Below are positions 9,693-18,494 of a stretch of DNA of 64,000 bases, in pieces. The notes beneath the pieces were generated by a model. It searched no databases, was not told where the DNA came from, and saw nothing but the letters and a program-made list of their open reading frames with translations. The stretch is from CAVQOB01 sp963714325 (GTDB lineage Bacteria; Pseudomonadota; Alphaproteobacteria; Rhizobiales; Hyphomicrobiaceae), in assembly GCA_963714325.1 (NCBI GenBank), contig CAVQOB010000003.1, positions 496,001-560,000 of the forward strand, written 5' to 3'. A program made the position numbers and the translations under genes. How positions within the stretch are numbered: the first letter of the stretch is position 1; each line of letters begins with the position of its first letter.

Positions 9693-11999
9693 TTATCGGC
9701 AGTTGATCGAGACCGGTGCACACTTGCTCTTACCATCGGCATAGAAGTCATAGCGAAAACCGGCAGTCAGGAAAAGTTCGGTATCGCGATCCTGCACACC
9801 ACCTTGATCGCGCCGGGTCCATTTTGCGCCGACCTCGAGTTCCAGGCTTAGCTCCTTGGTCCAATAGTAGTTCAAGAGCAGCGATGGCAGGAAGGTCAGT
9901 TCCCTCAGGTCAGATGTGTCACCCTTGCGATAGCCGAACCGCATTCGTGGATTGATCCTGAGGTCGCTCGTCAGCGGATAGCGGGCATTGAGATCGAGTG
10001 CATAGAGATTCGAATCATGAAGGTCAGCAAATCGCAAGCCGACAATATACATATCGCCCGGTGCGAAGAAATTCGTGCCAGTCAGTTGTCCCGAATAATA
10101 GTACTCGGTGCCAGTTCCCGGCATCGCATCAATATTGCCCGATGCGATCGTACCCGCAACGTTCGTGGCAGTTGCGTCGAAGCTGATCTGGAGCGTCTCG
10201 GAGATCGGCCGCGCGTAACCGAAATTCGCCGATTTGAAGGTCGCGGATCGGTCGATAGCCAACTGGTCGATTTCCTCCTTCGTGTGCAGCTTGAGCATAT
10301 CATAGAGGGTGAGGAAGGGCTGCCCCTGCAGCGCTGTCCAGGCCGAAAGATACGGTGATTTGCGATAGTCGATGCCGGCATGCACAGTCGATTTGTCGGA
10401 TAGCGTTGCCGATCCGCTGAATATTGCGGCGTTGAGCTGACGGAAATGGACGTCATAGTCGATCGTGGCGAAGGCCGATTTGCTTTGGTCGAAATATTTG
10501 ATCTCCGTGCCAATCGCTTGGCGATCAAGGAGTTTGCGGTCGCGCTGCTCGATCGCGAATATACTGGTCTCAAGTCCGCCGAGGAATGGGCCGAAGTCGA
10601 GGCTGGCACCGACGAAATATTTGTCGTCCTTGAACGGGAGATCCTTGCGACTGAGGACCGGCGATCCAGCCACGACATTGACTCGAGCCCACGGTGTTCC
10701 TTGCCACGAAACAATGCCGCCGTCGAACCGGCCAAGAACGCCGCCAGCATTGCGAGTTTGGCGCCCGAGGCGCGCAGTCATATCAAGCGACCTAATTGAT
10801 GTTTCGCCGTAGAGCGCTGCGATTCCGACGATTTCCTTGTCGCCGGCGTTGAAGCTGTGCTCCTCGGTACCTGAAAAGCGGAACTTGGATTTCATTTGAT
10901 CGTTACCCCAGGCCGCCGACAAATCGAAGCTCGACAACAAAGCGTTCTGGTGCACGCGATGTGCGTCTGGGTCGGGGTTTGGGTCAGGCGGCAAGGTTGG
11001 ATCGCGAATAACGCGGAAGCTATCGTCGCGAATGAAGAACTGGGACACACTGCCTGATACGGACCAGTACGGACCTCGGCTGCCGGTCCCCTCCTGAGCG
11101 TTGCTCTTGCGTAAACTGTCACCAGGGCTAGTTGCCGCCGTGATAATACCAGCAAGGCGCTGTTGGACCCTCTCGTGCCCCTCACCTTGTGGATACCGGG
11201 TCACGTAATCATCGTATTCGGCCCGAGCCTCTGCAATTTGGCCCATCTTCTGGCGTGCCAGACCGAGCAACTCCTGCGCTTCGCTACTGTGCTCGTTTTC
11301 AGGGAATTTGAGAATTTTGGTGAGCAACGGGACCGCTGTGGGTGCATTCCCCTTGCGCATAGCCGCCCGTGACTCGTCCATCCAACCGGCAATCGCGCGC
11401 AAGTCCGCGGCGGACGTCGTTCCCGCTCCACGCGCCTTGCTGCGCGGCGCAACCGCAGAGGAAGAACTCGGCTGCGGGTCGCGAGCAACAGTGGCGCCCC
11501 AACCTCCGTCGGCAGCACGCGGGAAGACTGGTCTGCAATCGGGCGATTGTGCCGCACCGGAAATAGCAACGACTATACTTTCAAAGTCCTGGCCCTGGGC
11601 CACCTGATAAGTGACGGCATTGGCAAATTGGATCCGCAAGACCGGTTCGGCTCCTGCCATCAGCTCGAACTCGATCGCCTTGATCACTGCCGTCTTGCTC
11701 TCGGGGGCGCGTAGGGCTTCGCGACGCAAGAGTGCGAGTGCTGCCGCTTGCGCCCGATCAATCGCGCGCACGGATACCCGCAGCTCATCGCTGCGCTGTT
11801 GTGGGAAATGCCCGACGTACTGAACGCGAAAATTGAATGCGATTTTGAGGATTGCGCAACCGCGGTTATCCAAAATCTGTGCGCTGGCAAGGGCACGATC
11901 CAGAACCGGCTCGGCTTTCAGTGTCGCGACCGACGCAAGCAAACCTGCGGCTGAAAGAATGAGTTTTCGCAATCCATGTCTCCAGTTGGTCGTGTGCAC
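9693..11999 (-). CDS. Outer-membrane beta-barrel protein with TPR-like periplasmic domain
   Basis: About 768 residues. The frame is open further upstream, but a GTG at 11999 overlaps the cytochrome stop codon (TAGTG) and yields a clear signal peptide: basic N-region WRHGLRK, core LILSAAGLLASVA, cleavage near LKA/EP. A periplasmic N-terminal domain (about 25-190) precedes a Ser/Ala linker and TPR-like helices (about 215-310, with LGLARQKMGQIAEARAEYDDY). From about 330 to the end the sequence alternates short amphipathic strands rich in Tyr, Phe and Gly and ends near FLTAGFRYDFYADG, typical of a transmembrane beta-barrel. No CXXCH is present. Overlap with the giant cytochrome gene suggests translational coupling and a porin-cytochrome pairing. 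It is not a recognisable MtrB/PioB. A degraded paralogue of its C-terminus lies at 24.2 kb. Confidence 0.75.
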   Translation of the reverse strand: MHTTNWRHGLRKLILSAAGLLASVATLKAEPVLDRALASAQILDNRGCAILKIAFNFRVQYVGHFPQQRSDELRVSVRAIDRAQAAALALLRREALRAPESKTAVIKAIEFELMAGAEPVLRIQFANAVTYQVAQGQDFESIVVAISGAAQSPDCRPVFPRAADGGWGATVARDPQPSSSSAVAPRSKARGAGTTSAADLRAIAGWMDESRAAMRKGNAPTAVPLLTKILKFPENEHSSEAQELLGLARQKMGQIAEARAEYDDYVTRYPQGEGHERVQQRLAGIITAATSPGDSLRKSNAQEGTGSRGPYWSVSGSVSQFFIRDDSFRVIRDPTLPPDPNPDPDAHRVHQNALLSSFDLSAAWGNDQMKSKFRFSGTEEHSFNAGDKEIVGIAALYGETSIRSLDMTARLGRQTRNAGGVLGRFDGGIVSWQGTPWARVNVVAGSPVLSRKDLPFKDDKYFVGASLDFGPFLGGLETSIFAIEQRDRKLLDRQAIGTEIKYFDQSKSAFATIDYDVHFRQLNAAIFSGSATLSDKSTVHAGIDYRKSPYLSAWTALQGQPFLTLYDMLKLHTKEEIDQLAIDRSATFKSANFGYARPISETLQISFDATATNVAGTIASGNIDAMPGTGTEYYYSGQLTGTNFFAPGDMYIVGLRFADLHDSNLYALDLNARYPLTSDLRINPRMRFGYRKGDTSDLRELTFLPSLLLNYYWTKELSLELEVGAKWTRRDQGGVQDRDTELFLTAGFRYDFYADGKSKCAPVSINCR

Positions 12000-14878
12000 T
12001 AGAAGCCCCCACCGTTGGCGCGATGCTGTCCGGTGCGGCGCGTCTTGATTGTGGTCAGCGAACTGTCGACGTAGATGTGGCAGGCGCCCGCGCAATCCTT
12101 GAGTTCAGCGACGGTGTAGTTGACGCTCGCAGGCGTAGTATATTTTTTATGTGACCCAGCTTTGTAATTGCCGGCGTGACAACCCGCGCAGTCCGGCTTG
12201 TAGGCGGCAGACTTCCACGGCACGACTTGCGAATTGGTCGTGTGGCAATTGCTGCAGCTCAGGCTCGTGCCGTGATTGGGATAGGTCAGCGATACGTGCT
12301 TGTAGGCAAGGGCTGGCGTAAATGCCGTTGTGCGGTGGCAGGACTCGCAGGGCTGTGATGTCACAAAATGCCCCGCCGGCTTGCCCTTGGCTGTCGCGCC
12401 GTTGTGGCAGGATGCGCAATTGGCTGTGATACCCGTGTGATTGAACACTGCGCCCGCGAACGTCGTCGTGCTTCTGTGGCAGGTCTCGCAGGCCGCCGTC
12501 GTCACGACGTGGGTCGCCGGCTTGCCCTTGGCCGTCGTGCCGTTGTGGCAGGAGGCGCAGTTGGTGGTGATCCCGGCGTGATTGAACACAGCACCCGCGA
12601 ACGTCGTCGTGCTCTTGTGGCAGGTCTCGCAGGCCGCCGTCGTCACGACGTGGGTCGCCGGCTTGCCCTTGGCGGTCGTGCCGTTGTGGCAGGAGGCGCA
12701 GTTCGCTGTGATACCCGTGTGATTGAACACAGCACCCGCGAACGTCGTCGTGCTCTTGTGGCAGGTCTCGCAGGCCGCCGTCGTCACGACGTGGGTCGCC
12801 GGCTTGCCCTTGGCGGTCGTGCCGTTGTGGCAGGAGGCGCAGTTGGTGGTGATGCCGGTGTGATTGAACACGGCGCCTGCGAACGTCGTCGTGCTCTTGT
12901 GGCAGGTCTCGCAGGCCGCCGTCGTCACGACGTGGGTCGCCGGCTTGCCCTTGGCGGTCGTGCCGTTGTGGCAGGAGGCGCAGTTGGTGGTGATGCCGGT
13001 GTGATTGAACACGGCGCCTGCGAACGTCGTCGTGCTTCTGTGGCAGGTCTCGCAGGCCGCCGTCGTCACGACGTGGGTCGCCGGCTTGCCCTTGGCGGTC
13101 GTGCCGTTGTGGCAGGAGGCGCAGTTTCCGGTGATGCCGGTGTGATTGAACACCGCGCCCGCGAACGTCGTCGTGCTCTTGTGACACGTCTCGCAGGCCG
13201 CCGTCGTCACGACGTGGGTCGCCGGCTTGCCCTTGGCCGTCGTGCCGTTGTGGCAGGAGGCGCAGTTGGTGGTGATCCCGGCGTGATTGAACACGGTGCC
13301 GGTGAACGTCGTCGTGCTCTTGTGACAGGTCTCGCAGGCCGCCGTCGTCACGACGTGGGTCGCCGGCTTGCCCTTGGCGGTCGTGCCGTTGTGGCAGGAG
13401 GCGCAGTTGGTGGTGATCCCGGTGTGATTGAACACCGCGCCTGCGAACGTCGTCGTGCTCTTGTGGCAGGTCTCGCAGGCCGCCGTCGTCACGACGTGGG
13501 TCGCCGGCTTGCCCTTGGCGGTCGTGCCGTTGTGGCAGGAGGCGCAGTTCGCTGTGATGCCGGTGTGATTGAACACCGCGCCGGTGAACGTCGTCGTGCT
13601 CTTGTGGCAGGTCTCGCAGGCCGCCGTCGTCACGACGTGGGTCGCTGGCTTGCCCTTGGCCGTCGTGCCGTTGTGGCAGGAGGCGCAGTTCGCTGGTGAT
13701 CCCGGTGTGATTGAACACGGCGCCAGCGAACGTCGTCGTGCTCTTGTGGCAGGTCTCGCAGGCCGCCGTCGTCACGACGTGGGTCGCCGGCTTGCCCTTG
13801 GCCGTCGTGCCGTTGTGGCAGGAGGCGCAGTTCGCTGGTGATCCCGGTGTGATTGAACACGGCGCCAGTGAACGTCGTCGTGCTCTTGTGGCAGGTCTCG
13901 CAGGCCGCCGTCGTCACGACGTGGGTCGCCGGCTTGCCCTTGGCGGTCGTGCCGTTGTGGCAGGAGGCGCAGTTCGTGGTGATCCCGGCGTGATTGAACA
14001 CGGCGCCTGCGAACGTCGTCGTGTTTCTGTGGCAGGTCTCGCAGGCCGCCGTCGTCACGACGTGCGTCGCCGGCTTGCCCTTGGCCGTCGTGCCGTTGTG
14101 GCAGGCGGCGCAGTTGGTGGTGATGCCGGCGTGATTGAACACCGCGCCGGTGAACGTCGTCGTGCTCTTGTGGCAGGTCTCGCAGGCCGCCGTCGTCACG
14201 ACGTGGGTCGCCGGCTTGCCCTTGGCGGTCGTGCCGTTGTGGCAGGAGGCGCAGTTCGGTGGTGATGCCGGCGTGATTGAACACGGCGCCTGCGAACGTC
14301 GTCGTGCTTCTGTGGCAGGTCTCGCAGGCCGCCGTCGTCACGACGTGCGTCGCCGGCTTGCCCTTGGCGGTCGTGCCGTTGTGGCAGGAGGCGCAGTTGC
14401 CTGTAACGCCTGCATGGTTCCAACTTGCCGCCGAAAATATCAATGTACTCTTATGGCAACTTTCACACGGCGCGCTGGTTGCGATATGCGACGTCGGTTT
14501 GCCTCGCGCATAAGTGCCATTGTGGCAATTGACACAGGCACCTGGTGCCTGTGTGTGATCATAGCGAACCTGCCGCCAAGTCACCGAGGTGTGACAGCCC
14601 TCACAAAAATTGCTTGTCTGTGGATGCTTGACGGACTTGCCGATGGCGGCCGCGCCATTGTGGCAAGATGCACAGGCGCGAGACGTCCCCTTGAACCGTC
14701 CATTCGCGTGACACGATGCACAGTCGACCGAGTAGTGAGCCCCGGTTAACGGGAAGCCCGTTGTGAAATGGTTGAATGGCGCATTCGAGTTCTGTTGAGC
14801 GAGCGCAGGCGTGCACAGCGACCAACTGATGAGCAGCAGAAAGCAGGAGGCCAAGACTGGTCGCTTGTTGCTCGCCAT
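11999..14878 (-). CDS. Giant multihaem c-type cytochrome, about 37 CXXCH sites, frame interrupted three times
   Basis: Begins with ATG at 14878 (GTG at 14905 is possible) and a signal peptide, MASNKRPVLASCF...CTPALA/QQ. Without three single-base insertions the product would be about 958 residues: six CXXCH in an N-terminal region, 28 in fourteen 47-residue units, three in the C-terminal region, plus one CX3CH (CAGACH). Each unit holds CETCH, a distal His in FNHTGI, CASCH and a further His in GKPATH, enough for two bis-His c-haems. As written, an extra base at about 14254 shifts the frame and a stop follows at 13772; further insertions lie near 13831 and 13691, after which the original frame returns and runs to the natural end. 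Read literally, only seven haem sites survive. Role inferred: exported electron-wire cytochrome. First gene of an operon with the barrel protein and hemA. Confidence 0.85.
12365..14341 (-). repeat. 141-bp tandem array encoding fourteen dihaem units
   Basis: Units begin (minus strand) at 14341, 14199, 14058, 13917, 13775, 13633 and then every 141 bases down to 12505. Units starting at 14341, 13917 and 13775 are 142 bases long because each contains one extra base. Residue differences are confined to a few positions: Lys/Arg after CETCH, Ala/Thr in F(A/T)GAV, Thr/Ala in NH(T/A)GI, and one residue before NCASCH. A diverged unit precedes the array near 14482. The array is prone to slippage, so copy number is uncertain. 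Confidence 0.93.
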
Positions 14879-15209
14879 CTCGTCTTGGCCCCGTCCCCCT
14901 GACACATGATCCCCGCTCCGGCCTTCGCCTACGGCGCATCATCGCGATCCCCCCGGTCGATCGCGAACGGTATCGGACTGCTTCACATCTCTGCTTCATG
15001 CAACGGTGCGTCCGATCTCGTCCGCCACTTTCGAGCCACAATCACCTTCGTTCGTTCGTGGCTCGGTCACGCACGGCAGAACCTACTTGCGGATAACAAC
15101 GGTGGAGTTAAAGAGTTATTCCGCAATTTCTCCACATTGGGGCTCCAGAGAGGAACTCGCGCGGGATATGGGGCCGGACCATCGCGAATGAATTGAATAG
15201 GGGGACACA
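14879..15209. other. Divergent intergenic region between giant cytochrome and subtilase genes
   Basis: 331 bases between two outward-facing starts must hold promoters for both the cytochrome-barrel-hemA operon and the protease gene. Short frames here are not coding-like. A GGAACT followed by a G-rich stretch (about 15151-15180) could be an ECF-type -35 region, but I see no convincing matching -10 element. Confidence 0.35.
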
Positions 15210-16968
15210 ATGGCCGTTGACTTGACACGGTGTATGCCACCGCCAAAGCAGCGTCGCGTTCGATTCGAAATCGGCTATGCACAATTAGGACTTCTGGTCC
15301 TGCCATGCCTATTCGGTGTGCCCGACAGTTTACTTCGGTCAATCAACGAGAGTTCGATTGGCTCGGCGATTGCACAGAGCCGATCAGCGACTCGACCACG
15401 CGAGCAGCCAAAACACCAAAACCCAAGGGAGAGCGAGAAGTCCGAGAGAAATTCACGCGACAATAAGGACGACAAAAAGGAAAGCAATCGGGACAACGAT
15501 CGCTCCGACCGTCGCGACGAGTTCTCGCAATGACACCACCAATGACGGCCGCGCTGATAGTCGCGACAGCAATGATAATCGCGTCAAGGGCCGCGACGAC
15601 GGAAGTCGTCCGCGCGGCGAAAGGGCCACGAAAGAAAAACCGGAACAAGAACCCCCGGCAACGGTCGCTGAGTGGTTGAAGCGTTTAACCGCGCCGGTGC
15701 AAAAGAAGGCAACCAGTCGCCCTGTGGGCCTACCGCCATTGATGGCGAGTGACGTAGTCCCGCGCGAAATACTGACTGTAAATCCAGACAAAGCGACGAT
15801 CGCGCAAGCCGTCGCCTTGGGCTTCAAGGTCGTTCGCACGACGGATCTCGCACAGCTTCGTTTGTCGATCGTTCGATTGGCTCCTCCTGCTGGCATGGAC
15901 GCGATGACCGCGCAGGAGTTTCTCACACAGTCCACCGGGGTAGATCGTTTCGCGCTCAATTATGTTTATCGGCCCTACCGCACGGCAAACGACGCTCAAG
16001 GCGCCGCTGCCAATTCTGTCCAAACAGCACGAGCGCCCGGCACCGGTTGCGATCCTAGCCGATGCTACAGTGCACAATTGATCGGCTGGCAGCCGAGCCT
16101 GTCGCGCTGCAGCAAAGGTTTGCGGATCGGCGTCATCGATACCGCAATCGACAATGGACATCCGGCATTTGCGGGGCGCCGCATCAACGTCGGCAGCTTC
16201 CTGCGAACCGGTCGCCCCGTCGTCGATCCTTCGCACGGCACCGGCATTCTTGCCTTGCTGGCAGGCGATCCGAAAAGCGGGACACCGGGACTCGTCCCCG
16301 AAGCGGAGTTCTATGCGGCCGATATTTTCCATCTCGATGGCACCGGCACCATGGCGACGGATTCCATTTCGCTGCTGCAGGCGCTTGATTGGATGGATAA
16401 GTGGGGCGTCAAAATTGTTAATCTCAGCGTCGCGGGTCCACACGATCCATTGATGCAGCAGGCCATCGAAGCGTTCGCGCGCAATGGCATGATTTTTGTC
16501 GCGGCAGCGGGCAACGACGGTCCGTCGGCGCCGCCCGCCTATCCAGCGGCATACAAGGACGTGATTGGCGTAACGGCGATCGGCCGCGACATGCGGGCAT
16601 TCCGGCGTGCAAACCGAGGAGACTACATCGATATTGCCGCGCCCGGCGTCGATGTCTGGACGGCACTCCCCGCTGGCAAGGAAGGTTTTCAATCGGGCAC
16701 GTCGTATGCTGTCCCTTTTGCTACGGCCGTATTGGCAACGATTTATGGGCGGTCGAAAATCAGGACCAAAGAAGCGATGCTCACCGCCGTCACATACCGG
16801 GATCTTGGTGAGCCTGGTCGCGATGCCGTCTATGGTCGCGGTCTCATTATGGCGCCGAGCCAATGTGACCCAGCATTGGATACGCGGCCAGCACCTCCGA
16901 CCGCGGTGGCAGCGCCACCAGCTCGTGCTCCGAATGTATCGTTGGGAGTCGTTCCCGCATCGCGATAA
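15210..16968 (+). CDS. Secreted subtilisin-like (S8) serine protease with a +1 frame break near 15525
   Basis: The catalytic domain is clear: Asp in IGVIDTAIDNGHP (codon 16138-16140), His in PSHGTGI (16234-16236), oxyanion Asn in AAAGNDGP and nucleophile Ser in SGTSYAVPFA (16702-16704). The best start is ATG 15210, preceded by AGGGGGA and followed by a hydrophobic segment (LGLLVLPCLFG...IGSAIA) that looks like an export signal. That frame runs through a highly charged Arg/Asp/Lys/Ser linker to a stop at 15533, while the catalytic domain is in the +1 frame, which takes over at SRNDTTNDGR. One extra base near 15525 reconciles the two; otherwise translation would have to begin at 15316 without a signal. 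About 585 residues in all, ending in a Pro/Ala-rich tail. Lies between two multihaem cytochrome operons, so cytochrome processing is a plausible role. Confidence 0.8.
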
Positions 16969-17052
16969 TTTCGCGCAAACGGGTGGCCGTCAGACTGGTC
17001 TCAGCGAGATGCGAGCCATTGGCCCGTGATCATGCGCCGCTCTTCGGCAGGA

Positions 17053-17874
17053 TCAAAGATTCCCGCCCTCGATCATGTGATCAATCATGCCATCGAGGCC
17101 TTGTGACGCTCCTGCTCCGGCAGGGGCCAGGGTATGTCGGCCGATCTTACCCGTAGAGGCGCGAGCATGATGCTGGATTTCCCAACGACCGGACGCGTCC
17201 CGGCACGCCAGTCCCTCAAATTGTCCGTTGTTGTTCGCCAGTTCGTATTGCCGACAATAACGTCGGTCACGACTACGGAATGTCGCAACCGCCCGTGCGT
17301 TTAGTGACGGCGATGCAGCATCGCTAACCGGGTCCCCACTCGCGCGCGTCTCAAGGGCGAGCCGCAGCGATCCATCGGCCAGAGCCATAGCCGGACTAGC
17401 GAGGTCTACAGACACTGTATGCGGTGCCCGATTTGAATATGTCGTATGGCCGATCCAGCCGACGGCACCGCCGAGCAAGAGCGAGAGCGACGCTGCCATG
17501 GCAAGGGCTTGCCCGCGTGTCGAGCTATGTGCGGGCCACCGCTTCGCGACGTGCGCCGAAGTGGATCGGCGCGCTGGCATCGAAACAATGGATCCATACT
17601 CTCGTTTATTATCAGGCTTCGGCGCGACACGGTGGATCGCTGGCGGGAGCGTCCCGTAGCGGGGATCATCCATCATGGCGTCGAAGGCCCCTTGGATAAG
17701 CCGCCGCGTCAGCTCGAATTGGCGCACCCTCTCTTGCAAATCTGGCCGCGTGTCGAGGGCGAGCGCCACGCGCGCCTGCTCCATGGGACTGAGTTCGTTG
17801 TCGGCATAGGCCATCAACGTCTCATCAGAAAACTCGATGTGCGCTTGAACCACAGTTTCCCTCGAACGCTTCAA
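17053..17874 (-). CDS. Membrane-anchored anti-sigma factor
   Basis: 273 residues. The N-terminal cytoplasmic part (about 1-75) has the usual anti-sigma helical pattern: FSDETLMAYADNELSP, then ALDTRPDLQERVRQFELTRR. One transmembrane segment follows (about 122-145, ALAMAASLSLLLGGAVGWIG), then a periplasmic C-terminal domain. No HX3CX2C zinc motif is visible. It starts with TTG at 17874, overlapping the sigma-factor stop (TTGA), which implies translational coupling and stoichiometric production with its sigma partner. The periplasmic domain, with FRSRDRRYCRQYEL and LACRDASGRWE, may sense an envelope signal, but the ligand is unknown. Confidence 0.82.
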   Translation of the reverse strand: MKRSRETVVQAHIEFSDETLMAYADNELSPMEQARVALALDTRPDLQERVRQFELTRRLIQGAFDAMMDDPRYGTLPPAIHRVAPKPDNKREYGSIVSMPARRSTSAHVAKRWPAHSSTRGQALAMAASLSLLLGGAVGWIGHTTYSNRAPHTVSVDLASPAMALADGSLRLALETRASGDPVSDAASPSLNARAVATFRSRDRRYCRQYELANNNGQFEGLACRDASGRWEIQHHARASTGKIGRHTLAPAGAGASQGLDGMIDHMIEGGNL

Positions 17875-18494
17875 TGGCCGACTTTGTTGTCGCCATATAT
17901 TGCTGCAGACAATGTCAATCGCGCCCGGCTGAGCCTGCTCATAACGGTCCCGATCGGAATATCTAGAACTTCAGCGGCTTCCTTGTATGACATTCCATCT
18001 ACGCAAACCAAGGCGACGACAACTTGCTGGTCAGTGGGAAGCTTTTCTATTCCTTTCAGAACTTCAAACAACGTCAGGCGGCTTTCGACGACGACTCGCG
18101 CATCGCTATCAATGAGGTTTGGGACATCATCGATATGGACGGACGGACCACGAGTTTTCTCCGCTCTGATCTTATCGAACCAGATATTTTGTATGATCCG
18201 GAACATCCAACTATCAAACCGCGTACCCTCTTGCCACTGATCAAGCTTTGCCAGTGCCCGTGCGCAGGCCTCCTGCACGAGATCACTGCATTGATCGGGG
18301 TCACGTGTCAGCGAATAGGCGAACCTCCGCAGGCGCGGCAACAGCCGAACCAAGTCATCACGGAGCGTCTCTTTCATGCGATCCCGATCTTGTCCGGACT
18401 GACAACGTGGCACAGCGTCCGTTATTCCCTGGTCACCTCCAGCGTGACGGGAAATGGGGCCATTGAGCGCCGATTGCGGCCTGGGTAATCTCAT
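17871..18494 (-). CDS. ECF-type RNA polymerase sigma factor
   Basis: Region 2 is visible as LRRFAYSLTRDPDQCSDLVQ...RFDSWMFRIIQNIWFDKIR and region 4 as LPTDQQVVVALVCVDGMSYKE followed by an IPIGTVMSRLSRAR recognition helix. ATG at 18494 overlaps the stop of the 18-haem cytochrome (ATGA), supporting coupling; ATG at 18377 gives a more typical ECF length (about 168 residues) and may be the true start, because the 39 residues between the two are not conserved-looking. It is followed directly by its anti-sigma gene. Being cotranscribed with a cytochrome and a b-type membrane protein suggests positive autoregulation of electron-transfer genes (inference). Confidence 0.85.
   Translation of the reverse strand: MRLPRPQSALNGPISRHAGGDQGITDAVPRCQSGQDRDRMKETLRDDLVRLLPRLRRFAYSLTRDPDQCSDLVQEACARALAKLDQWQEGTRFDSWMFRIIQNIWFDKIRAEKTRGPSVHIDDVPNLIDSDARVVVESRLTLFEVLKGIEKLPTDQQVVVALVCVDGMSYKEAAEVLDIPIGTVMSRLSRARLTLSAAIYGDNKVGH

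Noticed and set aside
13690..14256. Programmed ribosomal frameshifting in the cytochrome
   Set aside because: Three separate shifts would be needed, no slippery heptamer or stimulatory structure is evident, and unrelated genes in the window show the same +1 break.
12365..14341. CRISPR-like periodic repeats
   Set aside because: The 141-bp (and the 723-bp) units are contiguous protein-coding tandem repeats with no short repeat/spacer alternation and no cas genes.
12368..14749. Long plus-strand frames rich in GRRRHDVGRR over the cytochrome array
   Set aside because: They are periodic shadows of the 141-bp CXXCH repeat on the other strand.
9693..14878. Direct assignment of the barrel and cytochrome as MtrB/MtrC or PioB/PioA
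   Set aside because: No recognisable signature of those families: the barrel lacks the MtrB N-terminal CXXC, and the cytochrome is a tandem-unit protein unlike deca-haem MtrA/PioA.
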